Made by a program: the position numbers and the translations under genes. A DNA stretch of 64,000 bases from Limosilactobacillus coleohominis 101-4-CHN (lineage in GTDB: Bacteria > Bacillota > Bacilli > Lactobacillales > Lactobacillaceae). The stretch's first letter is position 1, and every line of letters starts with the position of its first letter. Under the pieces are notes generated by a model. The model ran no database searches and was not told the DNA's origin. It saw only the letters and a program-made list of their open reading frames with translations. This document shows, piece after piece, positions 17,899 to 26,829 of this stretch. The stretch is from the NCBI RefSeq assembly GCF_000161935.1, contig NZ_GG698804.1, positions 180,879 to 244,878 on the forward strand, written 5' to 3'.

Positions 17899-18240
17899 TT
17901 AATTATGCCGCCCATAAATAGCATCTAAACAAAACGTACAAGATTCATTTGGCTCCAAGCGTTTCCCATACATGTCATTACAAACATGAAAGCCTTCCTG
18001 ATAGAGCTTTTGCAACATTTTTCGTGACTCAGAAAGACCTTCTTCTTGTTTTTGAACATGTTTATCCGCAATCACTTCGTGTAAATGTTCATTTTCAATC
18101 GTTAGCCGCGCATTTTCTGCTAAGACCTTAGTCATTCGGTCAGAAAGAATTTCAATGCTTTCCATCAAATCCTTAGTTTGTTGACTTAACCGGGCAAATT
18201 GCTCGTATATTTCGCTCTTATCAACTGGTTGTTTTTCCAT
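17899..18240 (-). CDS. yabA: Replication initiation control protein YabA
   Basis: YabA binds DnaA and DnaN and restrains over-initiation. The 113 residues have an N-terminal leucine-rich coiled coil (about 1-70) and a C-terminal zinc-binding domain seen as HVC (85-87) and CTFC (101-104). Context between holB and rsmI is the classical one. Confidence 0.94.
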   Translation of the reverse strand: MEKQPVDKSEIYEQFARLSQQTKDLMESIEILSDRMTKVLAENARLTIENEHLHEVIADKHVQKQEEGLSESRKMLQKLYQEGFHVCNDMYGKRLEPNESCTFCLDAIYGRHN

Positions 18241-18250
18241 GACAATTCAC

Positions 18251-19258
18251 CTACCCATGTAACAACTTTAAGATCCGTAACGTTTGTTGTTCGGCCACGT
18301 TTTGAAAACTAATATTTTGTCCCAACATCTGATGAGCTTCAAGGGTCACTTGACTAGCCTGAATTAACTGATGCATCGAATACCGCTGGACACCATTAAC
18401 AATGATTTGCTGCCATTGCTGAAAATACAATTGACCACTTTCTGCTGCCATTAATTTAGCAACTAGCCCATCGCGCCAGATTAACGCCATTAAATCCAGC
18501 ATCAGTAATTGCTTTTCTCGTTCACTAGCAAGCCCCTTCATGACTGTTTGAATATCCACGAAAGCCACGGGATCTCCTTGAACTAATTCCTTAAACCATT
18601 GCACAACTGCGTCAATTGCTTTTGCCAACCAATCATCAGCTACCCATTGAGCTGCCTGTTCTGCTGAGTCTGTTAAACCTAAAATAATTGACCGTAAGTA
18701 TTCCGGAATTTTTTGGTCATCCAGTAACTCCTGAGTAATTGCCTTAGCAAGCGGTTGTAATTCAATAATTTGGGTTCGGGATTGAATCGTGGGTAACACT
18801 GCATTTTTATTATTCGTTAATAAAAAGATGTAAGTGCCCGCACCAGGTTCCTCAATAAATTTAAGGAGACTATTCGCAGCACTAACGGTCATTTTATCGG
18901 CATCCTCAATAATGAAGACCTTTTTCTGGCCTTCCATCCCGGATTTGGTAAACTCCGCCTTTAAATGACGAATTTGATCAACTTTAATTTGCCGTCCTTC
19001 TGCAGTTGCGCGAACCACATCAGGGTGGTTTCCTGATAAAATCCGTTGACATTCATCACACGTAAAATCCGGCTGACCTGCTTGACGATGGGAACAAAAG
19101 ATACTCAGTGTAAGCCACTGAGCTAATTCCTGCTTTCCAGAACCATTGGGGCCCACGAATAGATAAGCATGTGCTAATTCTCCATTACTAATAATGTGTT
19201 GAAACCGTTCAACAATCGCTGGCTGCAAATCCTGGGCTGTTAATGCTTGCATTCCCAC
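18251..19258 (-). CDS. holB: DNA polymerase III subunit delta'
   Basis: Delta' is the stator of the clamp loader. The protein has a P-loop-like GPNGSGKQELA, a zinc-knuckle region with CSHRQ and CDEC, and the AAA+ sensor segment ending TNNKNAVLPTIQSRTQ, in which the SRC/SRT finger is visible. The GTG at 19258 lies six bases from GAGGAG and is preferred over the ATG two codons on. It is part of the dnaX operon, so two clamp-loader subunits are co-transcribed. Confidence 0.95.
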   Translation of the reverse strand: MGMQALTAQDLQPAIVERFQHIISNGELAHAYLFVGPNGSGKQELAQWLTLSIFCSHRQAGQPDFTCDECQRILSGNHPDVVRATAEGRQIKVDQIRHLKAEFTKSGMEGQKKVFIIEDADKMTVSAANSLLKFIEEPGAGTYIFLLTNNKNAVLPTIQSRTQIIELQPLAKAITQELLDDQKIPEYLRSIILGLTDSAEQAAQWVADDWLAKAIDAVVQWFKELVQGDPVAFVDIQTVMKGLASEREKQLLMLDLMALIWRDGLVAKLMAAESGQLYFQQWQQIIVNGVQRYSMHQLIQASQVTLEAHQMLGQNISFQNVAEQQTLRILKLLHG

Positions 19259-19282
19259 GTTGTGCTCCTCTCACGGTTGCGA

Positions 19283-19603
19283 TTAAAAGTGCAACATTTT
19301 ATCGACTGGTAAAATAAAGACCGTTGCACCGCCAACTTGAACATTGACCGGTACAGAATTAGCAGCATTGTCAATATAGGCCGTTGGCGTCATATATTCC
19401 TGGCGGGTCTTCGCATTTGTTTTAATAATCTCTAATGCTTCATCCACCCGCTCATCATCGACCACAATCATAAACGTGGTGTTTCCTTCATGAAGGAAGC
19501 CACCAGAAGTGGCCAACTTAGTGACCCCAATTTTATTTTTTGCTAGTGCATCCCGAACTCGGTTACTGTCCTTCGGTTGCACAATCGCCATAATCATTTT
19601 CAT
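19283..19603 (-). CDS. darA: Cyclic-di-AMP receptor, PII-like (DarA/PstA)
   Basis: The 106 residues match the PII-like c-di-AMP binding protein between tmk and holB in Firmicutes. Seen are MIMAIVQPKDSNRV, the T-loop region KLATSGGFLHEGNTTFMIVV and the C-terminal VNVQVGGATVFILPV. Its partner process is not known from the sequence. The ATG follows AAAGGAGG. Confidence 0.93.
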   Translation of the reverse strand: MKMIMAIVQPKDSNRVRDALAKNKIGVTKLATSGGFLHEGNTTFMIVVDDERVDEALEIIKTNAKTRQEYMTPTAYIDNAANSVPVNVQVGGATVFILPVDKMLHF

Positions 19604-19626
19604 AAGTTCTTCCTCCTTTACGATCC

Positions 19627-20265
19627 TTATTCAAGGTTGAAACGATTTTGAATCATTTCCTGCACCATATTAATAACCGTTGGCAGCGGCTGACTCGCGT
19701 CTATTAGTTGAATTCGCTTTTGGTGACGTTGAGCTAAAGTCAGGTAAGCATTCCGCACATCCTGGTGAAATCGTAGTTTTTCCCGATCTAATCGGTTCAC
19801 CTGATTTTGCCGATGTTTACTAATCCGTTCGAGTCCTAATTCTGATGGAATATCTAAATAAATGGTTAAATCAGGGAGCAGTCCGTGAATGGCAAACTGG
19901 TTTAATTCCCAAATATCATCAGCACCAAGGTGACGTCCGCCACCCTGGTAAGCGACCGAACTATCAACATACCGATCACTCAAAACAAACTTTCCCGCCT
20001 GTAATGCAGGCTCGATATCCTCAACAATGTGTTGACGACGGGCCGCAGCAAATAACAGTGCTTCTGTCCGTGCATCCATATTCGTATTGTGATCGTCAAA
20101 AAGGATCTGCCGAATTTGTTCTGAAATTCGGTTACCACCCGGCTCGCGCGTTAATAAGACGGCTTGCTTCCCATACTTTTGCGTCAGCCATTCTTGAATC
20201 GCGCTGATAACACTTGTTTTTCCCGCACCATCGGGCCCCTCAAATGAAATAAACCTTCCTTGCAT
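19627..20265 (-). CDS. tmk: Thymidylate kinase
   Basis: Tmk phosphorylates dTMP to dTDP. The 212 residues show the P-loop FEGPDGAGKTS, the TREPGG dTMP-binding motif, DRYVDSSVAYQG and a lid region with basic residues. It lies 11 bases after yaaL, a spacing that fits one operon. Confidence 0.97.
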   Translation of the reverse strand: MQGRFISFEGPDGAGKTSVISAIQEWLTQKYGKQAVLLTREPGGNRISEQIRQILFDDHNTNMDARTEALLFAAARRQHIVEDIEPALQAGKFVLSDRYVDSSVAYQGGGRHLGADDIWELNQFAIHGLLPDLTIYLDIPSELGLERISKHRQNQVNRLDREKLRFHQDVRNAYLTLAQRHQKRIQLIDASQPLPTVINMVQEMIQNRFNLE

Positions 20266-20276
20266 ATCTACTTCTC

Positions 20277-20525
20277 CTAATGTTGGATGACCCCATCATT
20301 AAGGTGCCCATGTGCTTTTCTTTTCCGGGCCCACTGATAAAGGTACATGTACTTGCATTCCTGCAGTTTAGTCCGATCAGTTAATTCGCTATCGACGTGA
20401 CCTTCATACACAGCCTGCTCCGTTTCGCGTGCCTGATTCCAACTATCTTTGGTTACATAAATTAATTGCATAAGTTGACGATTACCGATTTTTCGCATCC
20501 GTTGCGGATCATTTTTAAAGAGCAT
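20277..20525 (-). CDS. yaaL: YaaL family protein (DUF2508)
   Basis: A small, charged 82-residue cytosolic protein found after recR in Firmicutes. It is predicted to be mainly helical, with no known motif. The function is unknown. The start lies 2 bases after the recR stop, so translation is probably coupled. Confidence 0.88.
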   Translation of the reverse strand: MLFKNDPQRMRKIGNRQLMQLIYVTKDSWNQARETEQAVYEGHVDSELTDRTKLQECKYMYLYQWARKRKAHGHLNDGVIQH

Positions 20526-20527
20526 GT

Positions 20528-21127
20528 CTACATCTCCGTTCTTCCTTGAACCGCCTTGAATAAAGTGACTTCATCAGTGTAGTCAATATCCGCACCTGCA
20601 GACAAACCATGAGCAAGTCGAGTGACCTTAATTCCCGCAGGCTTCAACAACTTAGCCAAATACTGAGCAGTTGTTTCCCCATCCATTGAAGCATTGGTAG
20701 CAATAATTACTTCCTGAACTTCTGAATGCTTTTTCAAACGCTCAATTAATGATGGAATGTTTATATCCATCGGACCAGTTCCTTCACTCGGGGAAATAGT
20801 CCCATGTAATACGTGATATAAGCCATGATACTCATTCATCCGCTCCATGGCCATTACATCACGCGAGTTTTCTACCACTACAATGGTCGTTTGATCACGC
20901 CCTTGATCCTTACAAATTGGGCATGGATCGTCTTCGGTAATGTTTCCACAAATCGAACAATAGTGTAGATCCTCCTTAACTGCGACCAAAGCCTTAGAAA
21001 AATCTTTGACATCGTCTTCATCCATGCCGATGGTATAAAAAGCTAGGCGGGTTGCGGTTTTCTCCCCAATTCCTGGCAATTTCATGTAACTCGCAATCAA
21101 TTTAGCAATTGGTTCTGGATACTGCAT
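20528..21127 (-). CDS. recR: Recombination protein RecR
   Basis: RecR acts with RecF and RecO to load RecA on gaps. The 199 residues include the helix-hairpin-helix [15 protein letters not shown], the four-cysteine zinc site CSIC...CPIC and the Toprim core [13 protein letters not shown]. It starts one base after the ybaB stop. Confidence 0.98.
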   Translation of the reverse strand: MQYPEPIAKLIASYMKLPGIGEKTATRLAFYTIGMDEDDVKDFSKALVAVKEDLHYCSICGNITEDDPCPICKDQGRDQTTIVVVENSRDVMAMERMNEYHGLYHVLHGTISPSEGTGPMDINIPSLIERLKKHSEVQEVIIATNASMDGETTAQYLAKLLKPAGIKVTRLAHGLSAGADIDYTDEVTLFKAVQGRTEM

Positions 21128-21128
21128 A

Positions 21129-21443
21129 CTACATCCCTAGTCCCTTAGTGTACTTACCAAGCTTTTGCTGCGTTGCAGCATCCACTTTTTGGAGGCCGTC
21201 ATTGACCGCGGCCACAACTAAGTCCGTTAACATTTCAACATCGTCAGGATCAACCGCTTCCGGCTTAATTTGCAGGTCAACTAACTTTTTATCACCGGTA
21301 AACTTCGCACTCACCATGTCGTCTGGTGCAGTTCCAACAAATTCTTGTGATGCTAAGTCCTTTTGCTCTGCCATCATCTGCTTTTGCATTTTTTGAGCTT
21401 GCTTCATCATTTGTTGCATATTCATTCCGTTCATTCCGCGCAT
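21129..21443 (-). CDS. ybaB: Nucleoid-associated protein YbaB/EbfC
   Basis: This dimeric DNA-binding protein almost always lies between dnaX and recR. The 104 residues start with a methionine- and glutamine-rich helix ([17 protein letters not shown]) and contain the [21 protein letters not shown] core. The ATG lies ten bases after AAAGGAG. Confidence 0.95.
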   Translation of the reverse strand: MRGMNGMNMQQMMKQAQKMQKQMMAEQKDLASQEFVGTAPDDMVSAKFTGDKKLVDLQIKPEAVDPDDVEMLTDLVVAAVNDGLQKVDAATQQKLGKYTKGLGM

Positions 21444-21470
21444 TGTTTTATTTCTCCTTTATTAATACCA

Positions 21471-23183
21471 TTAATCATTCTTAATTTCGACATCACCAGT
21501 GCCAAAAAATTTTTCCGCTTGGCTGGTGATTTGATCATGTTGCTTTTGCTGACTCGTCTTTACTGGATCTTTTACTTGAGTGGTCGACTGCTTTTTAAAA
21601 TAACCACGATCGGCCAGAAAATCATGCCGAATTTGTGGCCATTTTCCACTTGGGACAAACGCTACATGCCGTTCACTACCAGTAATCTTTTCCAGTCCTT
21701 GATTGACATCATCAGCTAAATTACCTACGGAAGCTTTTTGTAGTAGAAAACCATTATCAAATGCTACCACAACCCCATCTGGACTAGCCGCCACCGGCTT
21801 GGAGAGTTCAATCAGTGACCGATAAGCTGGATTCAGCAGATTTAAAATGTCCGGCCACATGTTTTGCAAATCAACTAAATCTTGCTTGGTAGCATGATCT
21901 AAAATTTGGTAAACCTGTTCCAGATTAATCCGCACTGGTTGACCAGTTGGCGCCGTCTTTTTAGGTTGCACCCGGGACTGATTGACCGGTGGGGCTTGCT
22001 TTGATAACTTTTGCACCATCTGTTGCAAAGATTGAACCTGTTGCTTCAACTGATCAATTTCTTGTTGATCGGCAGTCCCAGTTATCGATGGTTGCTCACT
22101 GCTAATTTGACTCAATCGAATCGTTAATACTTCCAAATAGACATCTGGATGGGTAGTAAAACGCATTTCATCTTGAACTTGATTTAAGACATCAATCATC
22201 TGGTAGAGTTGTTGAGCATTAGCTAACTGGCTAAGTTCTTGAAAGTCCGCTTCTTTTAACCCTGTTGCTGCTATTTCAATGAGCTCCGGTGACTCTTGGT
22301 ACAACAACAAATCACGAATAAAGGAAATTAAGTCCTCAATAAAGCGTTGCCCATCTTTTCCTTGACCCAAAATCTGGTCCATCGTCTTCAAAGCAGCAGG
22401 GCCTTCATGGGTAGCAACCTGTTGAAAATACGTTTGCAACAACTTTTTAGTAACACTTCCTGTTACTAGCAAAGCATCATCTAATGTTACATCATCATCG
22501 CCAAACGATAATGCCTGATCAAGAATACTAAGTGCATCCCGCATTCCACCTTCAGCTGCATTCGCAATCACCCATAGGGCCTTTTCTTCATACTTAAATT
22601 TCTTTTGATCCAAAATGTACTTCATTCGGTCAAAAGTATCCTGCGGTGAAATCCGATGAAAGTCAAACCGTTGCACCCGGCTTAAAATTGTTAACGGAAT
22701 TTTATGTGGTTCAGTGGTCGCCAAAATAAAAATAACGTTAGCTGGTGGTTCTTCTAAAGTTTTAAGTAGCGCATTAAACGCTCCCGTCGATAACATGTGG
22801 ACTTCATCAATTATATAAACCTTATAATCTGCTTGAGTGGGCGCATATTTAGCCTTATCACGAATATCACGGATCTCTTCCACACCATTATTAGAAGCGG
22901 CATCAATTTCAATGACATCGTTTAACGTTCCAGCAGTAATTGATTGACAAATCTCACATTCGTTACAAGGTTCCCCGTCTTTTTGATGGTGACAGTTAAT
23001 CGCTTTGGCGAAAATTTTGGCTGCCGAAGTTTTACCAGTCCCCCGGGGTCCAGCAAAGAGGTAAGCATGACTAATCTGATTTGTAATAATCGCATTTTTT
23101 AACGTCTGGGTAATGACTTGCTGACCAACAACATCAGCAAACCGCTGTGGTCGCCAAACTCGATACAATGCTTGATAGCTCAT
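21471..23183 (-). CDS. dnaX: DNA polymerase III subunits gamma/tau
   Basis: DnaX is the motor and organiser of the clamp loader. The 570 residues show the P-loop GPRGTGKTSAAK, the zinc site CNECEIC, Walker B IIDEVHML and the arginine finger in LSRVQRFDFH. A Gln/Lys-rich linker at about 375-415 leads to the tau C-terminus that contacts polymerase. I saw no obvious slippery A-run for a programmed frameshift. It heads the operon and has a promoter at 23219-23247. Confidence 0.97.
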   Translation of the reverse strand: MSYQALYRVWRPQRFADVVGQQVITQTLKNAIITNQISHAYLFAGPRGTGKTSAAKIFAKAINCHHQKDGEPCNECEICQSITAGTLNDVIEIDAASNNGVEEIRDIRDKAKYAPTQADYKVYIIDEVHMLSTGAFNALLKTLEEPPANVIFILATTEPHKIPLTILSRVQRFDFHRISPQDTFDRMKYILDQKKFKYEEKALWVIANAAEGGMRDALSILDQALSFGDDDVTLDDALLVTGSVTKKLLQTYFQQVATHEGPAALKTMDQILGQGKDGQRFIEDLISFIRDLLLYQESPELIEIAATGLKEADFQELSQLANAQQLYQMIDVLNQVQDEMRFTTHPDVYLEVLTIRLSQISSEQPSITGTADQQEIDQLKQQVQSLQQMVQKLSKQAPPVNQSRVQPKKTAPTGQPVRINLEQVYQILDHATKQDLVDLQNMWPDILNLLNPAYRSLIELSKPVAASPDGVVVAFDNGFLLQKASVGNLADDVNQGLEKITGSERHVAFVPSGKWPQIRHDFLADRGYFKKQSTTQVKDPVKTSQQKQHDQITSQAEKFFGTGDVEIKND

Positions 23184-23218
23184 AAATTTCCTCCTTGACG
23201 AACAAACTTCTGCTAAAC

Positions 23219-23247
23219 ATTATACTAGGTTTTACTCACGGGATAAA
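23219..23247 (-). promoter_or_regulatory. dnaX operon promoter
   Basis: On the minus strand a perfect TATAAT (23224-23219) has TTTATC 17 bases upstream as a weak -35. It lies 36 bases before the dnaX ATG. Confidence 0.6.
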
Positions 23248-23270
23248 AGCGAAATCTTGACTTCATACAA

Positions 23271-23307
23271 CAAAAATAAACGGGAGGGGTCAATGGTCCC
23301 CTCCCGT
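23271..23307 (-). terminator. Second terminator after the SRP RNA gene
   Basis: ACGGGAGGG and CCCTCCCGT pair on the minus strand and are followed by TTATTTTTG. It lies 37 bases beyond a first terminator, so the pair blocks strong SRP RNA transcription from entering dnaX. Confidence 0.88.
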
Positions 23308-23331
23308 ACAGCTACTATGTAGTGATATTTT

Positions 23332-23370
23332 AAATCTAAAAAGAAAGGGACTGACAATTGCCAGTCCCTT
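23332..23370 (-). terminator. First terminator of the SRP RNA gene
   Basis: AAGGGACTG and CAGTCCCTT pair across a short loop and are followed by TCTTTTT on the minus strand, directly after the SRP RNA. Confidence 0.9.
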
Positions 23371-23383
23371 GAGTTAATTTCAT

Positions 23384-23478
23384 ATCAACTTAGAGCACAA
23401 AACACATCAAACTTAGTGCTGCTTCCTTCCGGATCTGACACGGTTCGTAAGCGCGTTCTTGCTCTAAGGCCTTACGGC
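23384..23478 (-). ncRNA. ffs: Signal recognition particle RNA, small bacterial type
   Basis: The minus strand contains the hallmark domain IV core GTCAGATCCGGAAGGAAGCAG with the GGAA tetraloop and the asymmetric loop bound by Ffh. It is closed by complementary ends CTTAGAGC and GCTCTAAG. A TATAAT at 23491-23486 sets the start near 23478. The location between tadA and dnaX is the usual one. Ends are estimates from pairing. The roughly 95-base size is the short form without an Alu domain. Confidence 0.95.
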
Positions 23479-23511
23479 AATAAATATTATACACTATTTT
23501 TTAGGTAAAAA

Positions 23512-24021
23512 CTAGTCTTGTCCACGGTTTCTTTTTCGTTTTGCTAATTTTTTTCTTTGGCGAATTTCACGAAAAAAGTGTTTTAACATCTGACTACACT
23601 CATCCTGTAACAACCCTTGATGAACCGTCACTTGATGATTTAGTCGGGAATCATTCAGTAGCGTATATAAACTATTGACCGCTCCAGCCTTCGGATCCGG
23701 TGCAGCATAATATACTTGGCGCAGGCGTGAATGAATAATTGCACCACTACACATAATACACGGCTCCAAAGTAACGTAAAGATCGCAGTCTTCTAATCGC
23801 CAACTATGGAGAGCATCACATGCTTCCATAATTGCTAAAATTTCAGCATGATAAATACTCTGCTGATATTTCTCACGCATATTATGTCCCGCTCCAATAA
23901 TTTGTCCATCTTTAACAATGACCGCCCCAATTGGGACCTCACCTAATAACTCTGCCTGATGGGCTTCATTAATGGCTGCTCGCATAAAGTCCGCTGGTTC
24001 CGTATAATTAGGCATCCCCAT
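23512..24021 (-). CDS. tadA: tRNA-specific adenosine deaminase TadA
   Basis: TadA converts A34 of tRNA-Arg(ACG) to inosine. The zinc deaminase motif is HAEILA with the catalytic glutamate, then PCIMCSGA. The 169 residues are of normal length, with a basic tail (KKLAKRKRNRG). The ATG at 24021 follows GGAGGTGA by a few bases. Confidence 0.95.
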   Translation of the reverse strand: MGMPNYTEPADFMRAAINEAHQAELLGEVPIGAVIVKDGQIIGAGHNMREKYQQSIYHAEILAIMEACDALHSWRLEDCDLYVTLEPCIMCSGAIIHSRLRQVYYAAPDPKAGAVNSLYTLLNDSRLNHQVTVHQGLLQDECSQMLKHFFREIRQRKKLAKRKRNRGQD

Positions 24022-24154
24022 GTGTCACCTCCAAACAACAATTCGTGGTCTGTTTTCTTTCTATCATACCTAATTTCAAAATAAAATCGACCGCTAATTC
24101 GATCATTTCTCTAAAATTGATTTAAAAAAGTTGAAAAACTAAAACGCTTTGCCA

Positions 24155-24170
24155 CCACCATATATGGTGG
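24155..24170. promoter_or_regulatory. NrdR box 1 (perfect 16-bp palindrome)
   Basis: CCACCATATATGGTGG is a perfect palindrome and agrees with the NrdR consensus ACAC-A/T-ATATAT-A/T-GTGT at the core and most arm positions. Its centre is 32 bp from that of box 2, three helical turns, as is typical for tandem NrdR sites. Confidence 0.75.
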
Positions 24171-24186
24171 ATTATAAAAACCAATA

Positions 24187-24202
24187 ACACAATATCTGCT
24201 GT
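24187..24202. promoter_or_regulatory. NrdR box 2
   Basis: ACACAATATCTGCTGT matches the left half of the NrdR consensus exactly and keeps the TGT end. It is separated by 16 bases from box 1 and ends 7 bases before the -35 of the nrd promoter. Confidence 0.7.
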
Positions 24203-24209
24203 TTACACG

Positions 24210-24237
24210 TTGATTTTTTACCGAAAAAAGCTATACT
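24210..24237 (+). promoter_or_regulatory. nrdHEF promoter
   Basis: TTGATT (24210-24215) and TATACT (24232-24237) are separated by 16 bases, upstream of nrdH and immediately downstream of the NrdR boxes. Confidence 0.75.
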
Positions 24238-24287
24238 AAGAAACATCAATTACAAGATTTAGATTAATCTTCGGGAGGATGAGAGTG

Positions 24288-24509
24288 ATGGTAACTGTCT
24301 TTTCAAAAAATAATTGTGTCCAATGTAAAATGACCAAAATGTTTCTCAAACAACATAATGTTAGTTTTGTAGAACACAATATTGATGAACAACCAGAATT
24401 TATTGAACGGCTTAAAGCTGATGGCTTTCGTGCCACCCCTGTGGTTAAGCTTCCTAACGGCGATGCCTTTTCTGGATTTCGTCCTGACATGCTGAAACAA
24501 CTTGCCTAA
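24288..24509 (+). CDS. nrdH: Glutaredoxin-like protein NrdH
   Basis: NrdH reduces the class Ib ribonucleotide reductase after each turnover. The 73 residues keep the redox site CVQC and the C-terminal FSGFRPDMLKQL typical of NrdH. I use the ATG at 24288, nine bases after GGGAGG. The ATG at 24279 touches that SD and cannot use it. An intrinsic terminator follows before nrdE. Confidence 0.95.
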   Translation: MVTVFSKNNCVQCKMTKMFLKQHNVSFVEHNIDEQPEFIERLKADGFRATPVVKLPNGDAFSGFRPDMLKQLA

Positions 24510-24522
24510 GGGTTTCAAGCTG

Positions 24523-24560
24523 AACAGGCACCGGTAAATATACAGTGCCTGTTTTATTTT
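24523..24560 (+). terminator. Terminator/attenuator between nrdH and nrdE
   Basis: AACAGGCAC and GTGCCTGTT pair across a 13-base loop and are followed by TTATTTTT. I see no clear second promoter before nrdE, so it may reduce rather than abolish read-through. Confidence 0.85.
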
Positions 24561-24602
24561 TGCTATTTTTAATCAACCTAAAAGATAAGAGAGTGTGAAT
24601 TT

Positions 24603-26774
24603 ATGGCTTTATCAGACATCGACCTAACCAAGGTTAAGTACTTTGATTACAACAACGAAATCAACATTCCTAAGAATGGTCAGATCCAATTAGACAAAGA
24701 CAAGTTAGCATTAGACGATTTTATTAAAAACAACGTTGAACCAAATACCAAGCACTTTGCTTCTGTTCAAGAACGACTAACGTGGCTAATCGACCATGAC
24801 TATCTGGAAGAAGGGTTCATCCGTCAGTATCGTAACGAATTCATTGACAAATTATATGATTACTTAAAATCTAAACACTTCCATTTCCATTCATTCATGG
24901 CAGCATACAAATTCTATGCTCAGTATGCTTTGCGGACGAACGATAAGGAATATTACTTAGAAAATTATATCGACCGAGTAGCAATGAATGCACTCTACCT
25001 CGCTAATGGAAATGAAGACTTAGCAATGGACTTAGCGCATGAATTAATTAATCAACGTTATCAACCAGCTACCCCCACCTTTCTTAATACGGGACGTAAA
25101 CGTCGGGGTGAATTCGTTTCTTGTTTTGAAATTCAAACCACGGATAACATGAATACCATTGGTCGGACCATTAACTCCGCTCTCCAACTATCCAAGATTG
25201 GTGGTGGTGTTGGTATCAACTTGACCAACTTGCGGGAAGCCGGGGCCCCAATTAAAAAGATTAAAGGTGCCGCCAGTGGCGTGGTTCCAGTTATGAAACT
25301 TTTGGAAGATGCATTCTCATATTCTAACCAACTGGGGCAACGGCAAGGCGCCGGGGTTGTGTACCTCAGTGTCTTCCATCCAGATATCGTCGAGTTTCTT
25401 GGTGCCAAAAAGGAAAATGCCGATGAAAAAATTCGAATTAAGACTCTTTCACTAGGGGTTACCGTTCCTGATAAGTTCTATGAACTCGTTGAAAACGATG
25501 AGGATATGTACTTGTTCAGCCCTTATGATGTGGAACGGGTCTATGGTGAACCATTTGCCTACGTTGATATTACCAAAGAGTACGATAACCTAGTTGCTAA
25601 CGATGAAATAACCAAAAAGAAGATTAACGCCCGCGACCTTGAAGATGAAATCTCTAAACTACAACAAGAGTCTGGTTACCCATACATCGTTAATATTGAT
25701 ACCGAAAATCGTGCCAATCCGATTGACGGTAAAATCATTATGAGCAACCTTTGTTCAGAAATTGCCCAAGTGCAAAAGCCTTCCGTCGTGAATGATGATC
25801 AAACCTACCAAGAATTAGGGACGGATGTTTCGTGCAACCTAGGTTCCACTAATATTGCAAATATGATGGAAACTCCCGACTTTGGTAAGTCAATTCGTGC
25901 TATTACCCGTGGTTTAACCCATATTTCTGATATTGAAAACCTGGACATTGTTCCATCAATCAAACGCGGAAATGCTCGTTCGCATGCAATTGGACTTGGT
26001 GCGATGGGCCTGCATGGTTATCTCGCAAAACACCACATTCAATATGGTTCTCCGGTGGCTCTGGAATTTACCAGTGTCTACTTCATGTTATTAAACTACT
26101 GGACGTTGGTTGCTTCGCACGAAATTGCCGTTGAACGACAAGAAACGTTTGCTGATTTCGCCAAAAGTGCCTATGCGGACGGTTCCTACTTTGATAAATA
26201 CATTACGAAAGATTGGGGTCCGCAATCAGAAGCTGTTCAAGAACTTTTTGCAGGAATCTTTATTCCGTCTATTGACGATTGGAAACAATTGAAAGCTGCA
26301 ATTATGAAGGACGGTATTTATAATGCTTACCGGCTTGCGGTAGCACCTAACGGCTCCACTTCTTACATTGGCGATTCAACTTCCAGTCTTCAGCCGATTA
26401 TCAACAAAATTGAAGAACGGCAAGAAAAGATGATTGGTAAAATCTATTATCCAGCTCCGTACCTGAGCAACGACACAATGCCTTATTATAAATCTGCTTA
26501 TGATACTGACATGCGTTCAGTGATTGATACCTATGCAGCTGCACAGCAACACGTTGACCAATCGCTTTCCATGACACTTTTCATGCGTTCCACCATCCCT
26601 GAAGGAATGTATGAATGGAAAGACGGCCGCACAGATAAGATGACCACTCGGGATTTAAACATCCTCCGTCACTATGCTTATCAAAAGGGCATCAAATCAA
26701 TCTACTACATTCGGACATTTACTGACGATCAAGACGAAATTGGCGCTAATCAATGTGAGAGTTGCGTAATTTAG
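24603..26774 (+). CDS. nrdE: Class Ib ribonucleoside-diphosphate reductase alpha subunit
   Basis: NrdE reduces ribonucleoside diphosphates aerobically. The 723 residues show the first active-site Cys in EFVSCFEIQ, the thiyl Cys in SNLCSEI (about 384), the disulfide partner in SCNLGSTN (about 410) and the redox-tail CESCVI. The N-terminus lacks the ATP-cone, as expected for class Ib. The SD (AAGAGAG) is weak. It lies between nrdH and nrdF. The flavodoxin gene nrdI is not in this cluster. Confidence 0.97.
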   Translation: MALSDIDLTKVKYFDYNNEINIPKNGQIQLDKDKLALDDFIKNNVEPNTKHFASVQERLTWLIDHDYLEEGFIRQYRNEFIDKLYDYLKSKHFHFHSFMAAYKFYAQYALRTNDKEYYLENYIDRVAMNALYLANGNEDLAMDLAHELINQRYQPATPTFLNTGRKRRGEFVSCFEIQTTDNMNTIGRTINSALQLSKIGGGVGINLTNLREAGAPIKKIKGAASGVVPVMKLLEDAFSYSNQLGQRQGAGVVYLSVFHPDIVEFLGAKKENADEKIRIKTLSLGVTVPDKFYELVENDEDMYLFSPYDVERVYGEPFAYVDITKEYDNLVANDEITKKKINARDLEDEISKLQQESGYPYIVNIDTENRANPIDGKIIMSNLCSEIAQVQKPSVVNDDQTYQELGTDVSCNLGSTNIANMMETPDFGKSIRAITRGLTHISDIENLDIVPSIKRGNARSHAIGLGAMGLHGYLAKHHIQYGSPVALEFTSVYFMLLNYWTLVASHEIAVERQETFADFAKSAYADGSYFDKYITKDWGPQSEAVQELFAGIFIPSIDDWKQLKAAIMKDGIYNAYRLAVAPNGSTSYIGDSTSSLQPIINKIEERQEKMIGKIYYPAPYLSNDTMPYYKSAYDTDMRSVIDTYAAAQQHVDQSLSMTLFMRSTIPEGMYEWKDGRTDKMTTRDLNILRHYAYQKGIKSIYYIRTFTDDQDEIGANQCESCVI

Positions 26775-26829
26775 TCAACACGATATAATTACTAAGGATT
26801 TAATCGTTTTATTAATAAGGAGATAACGA

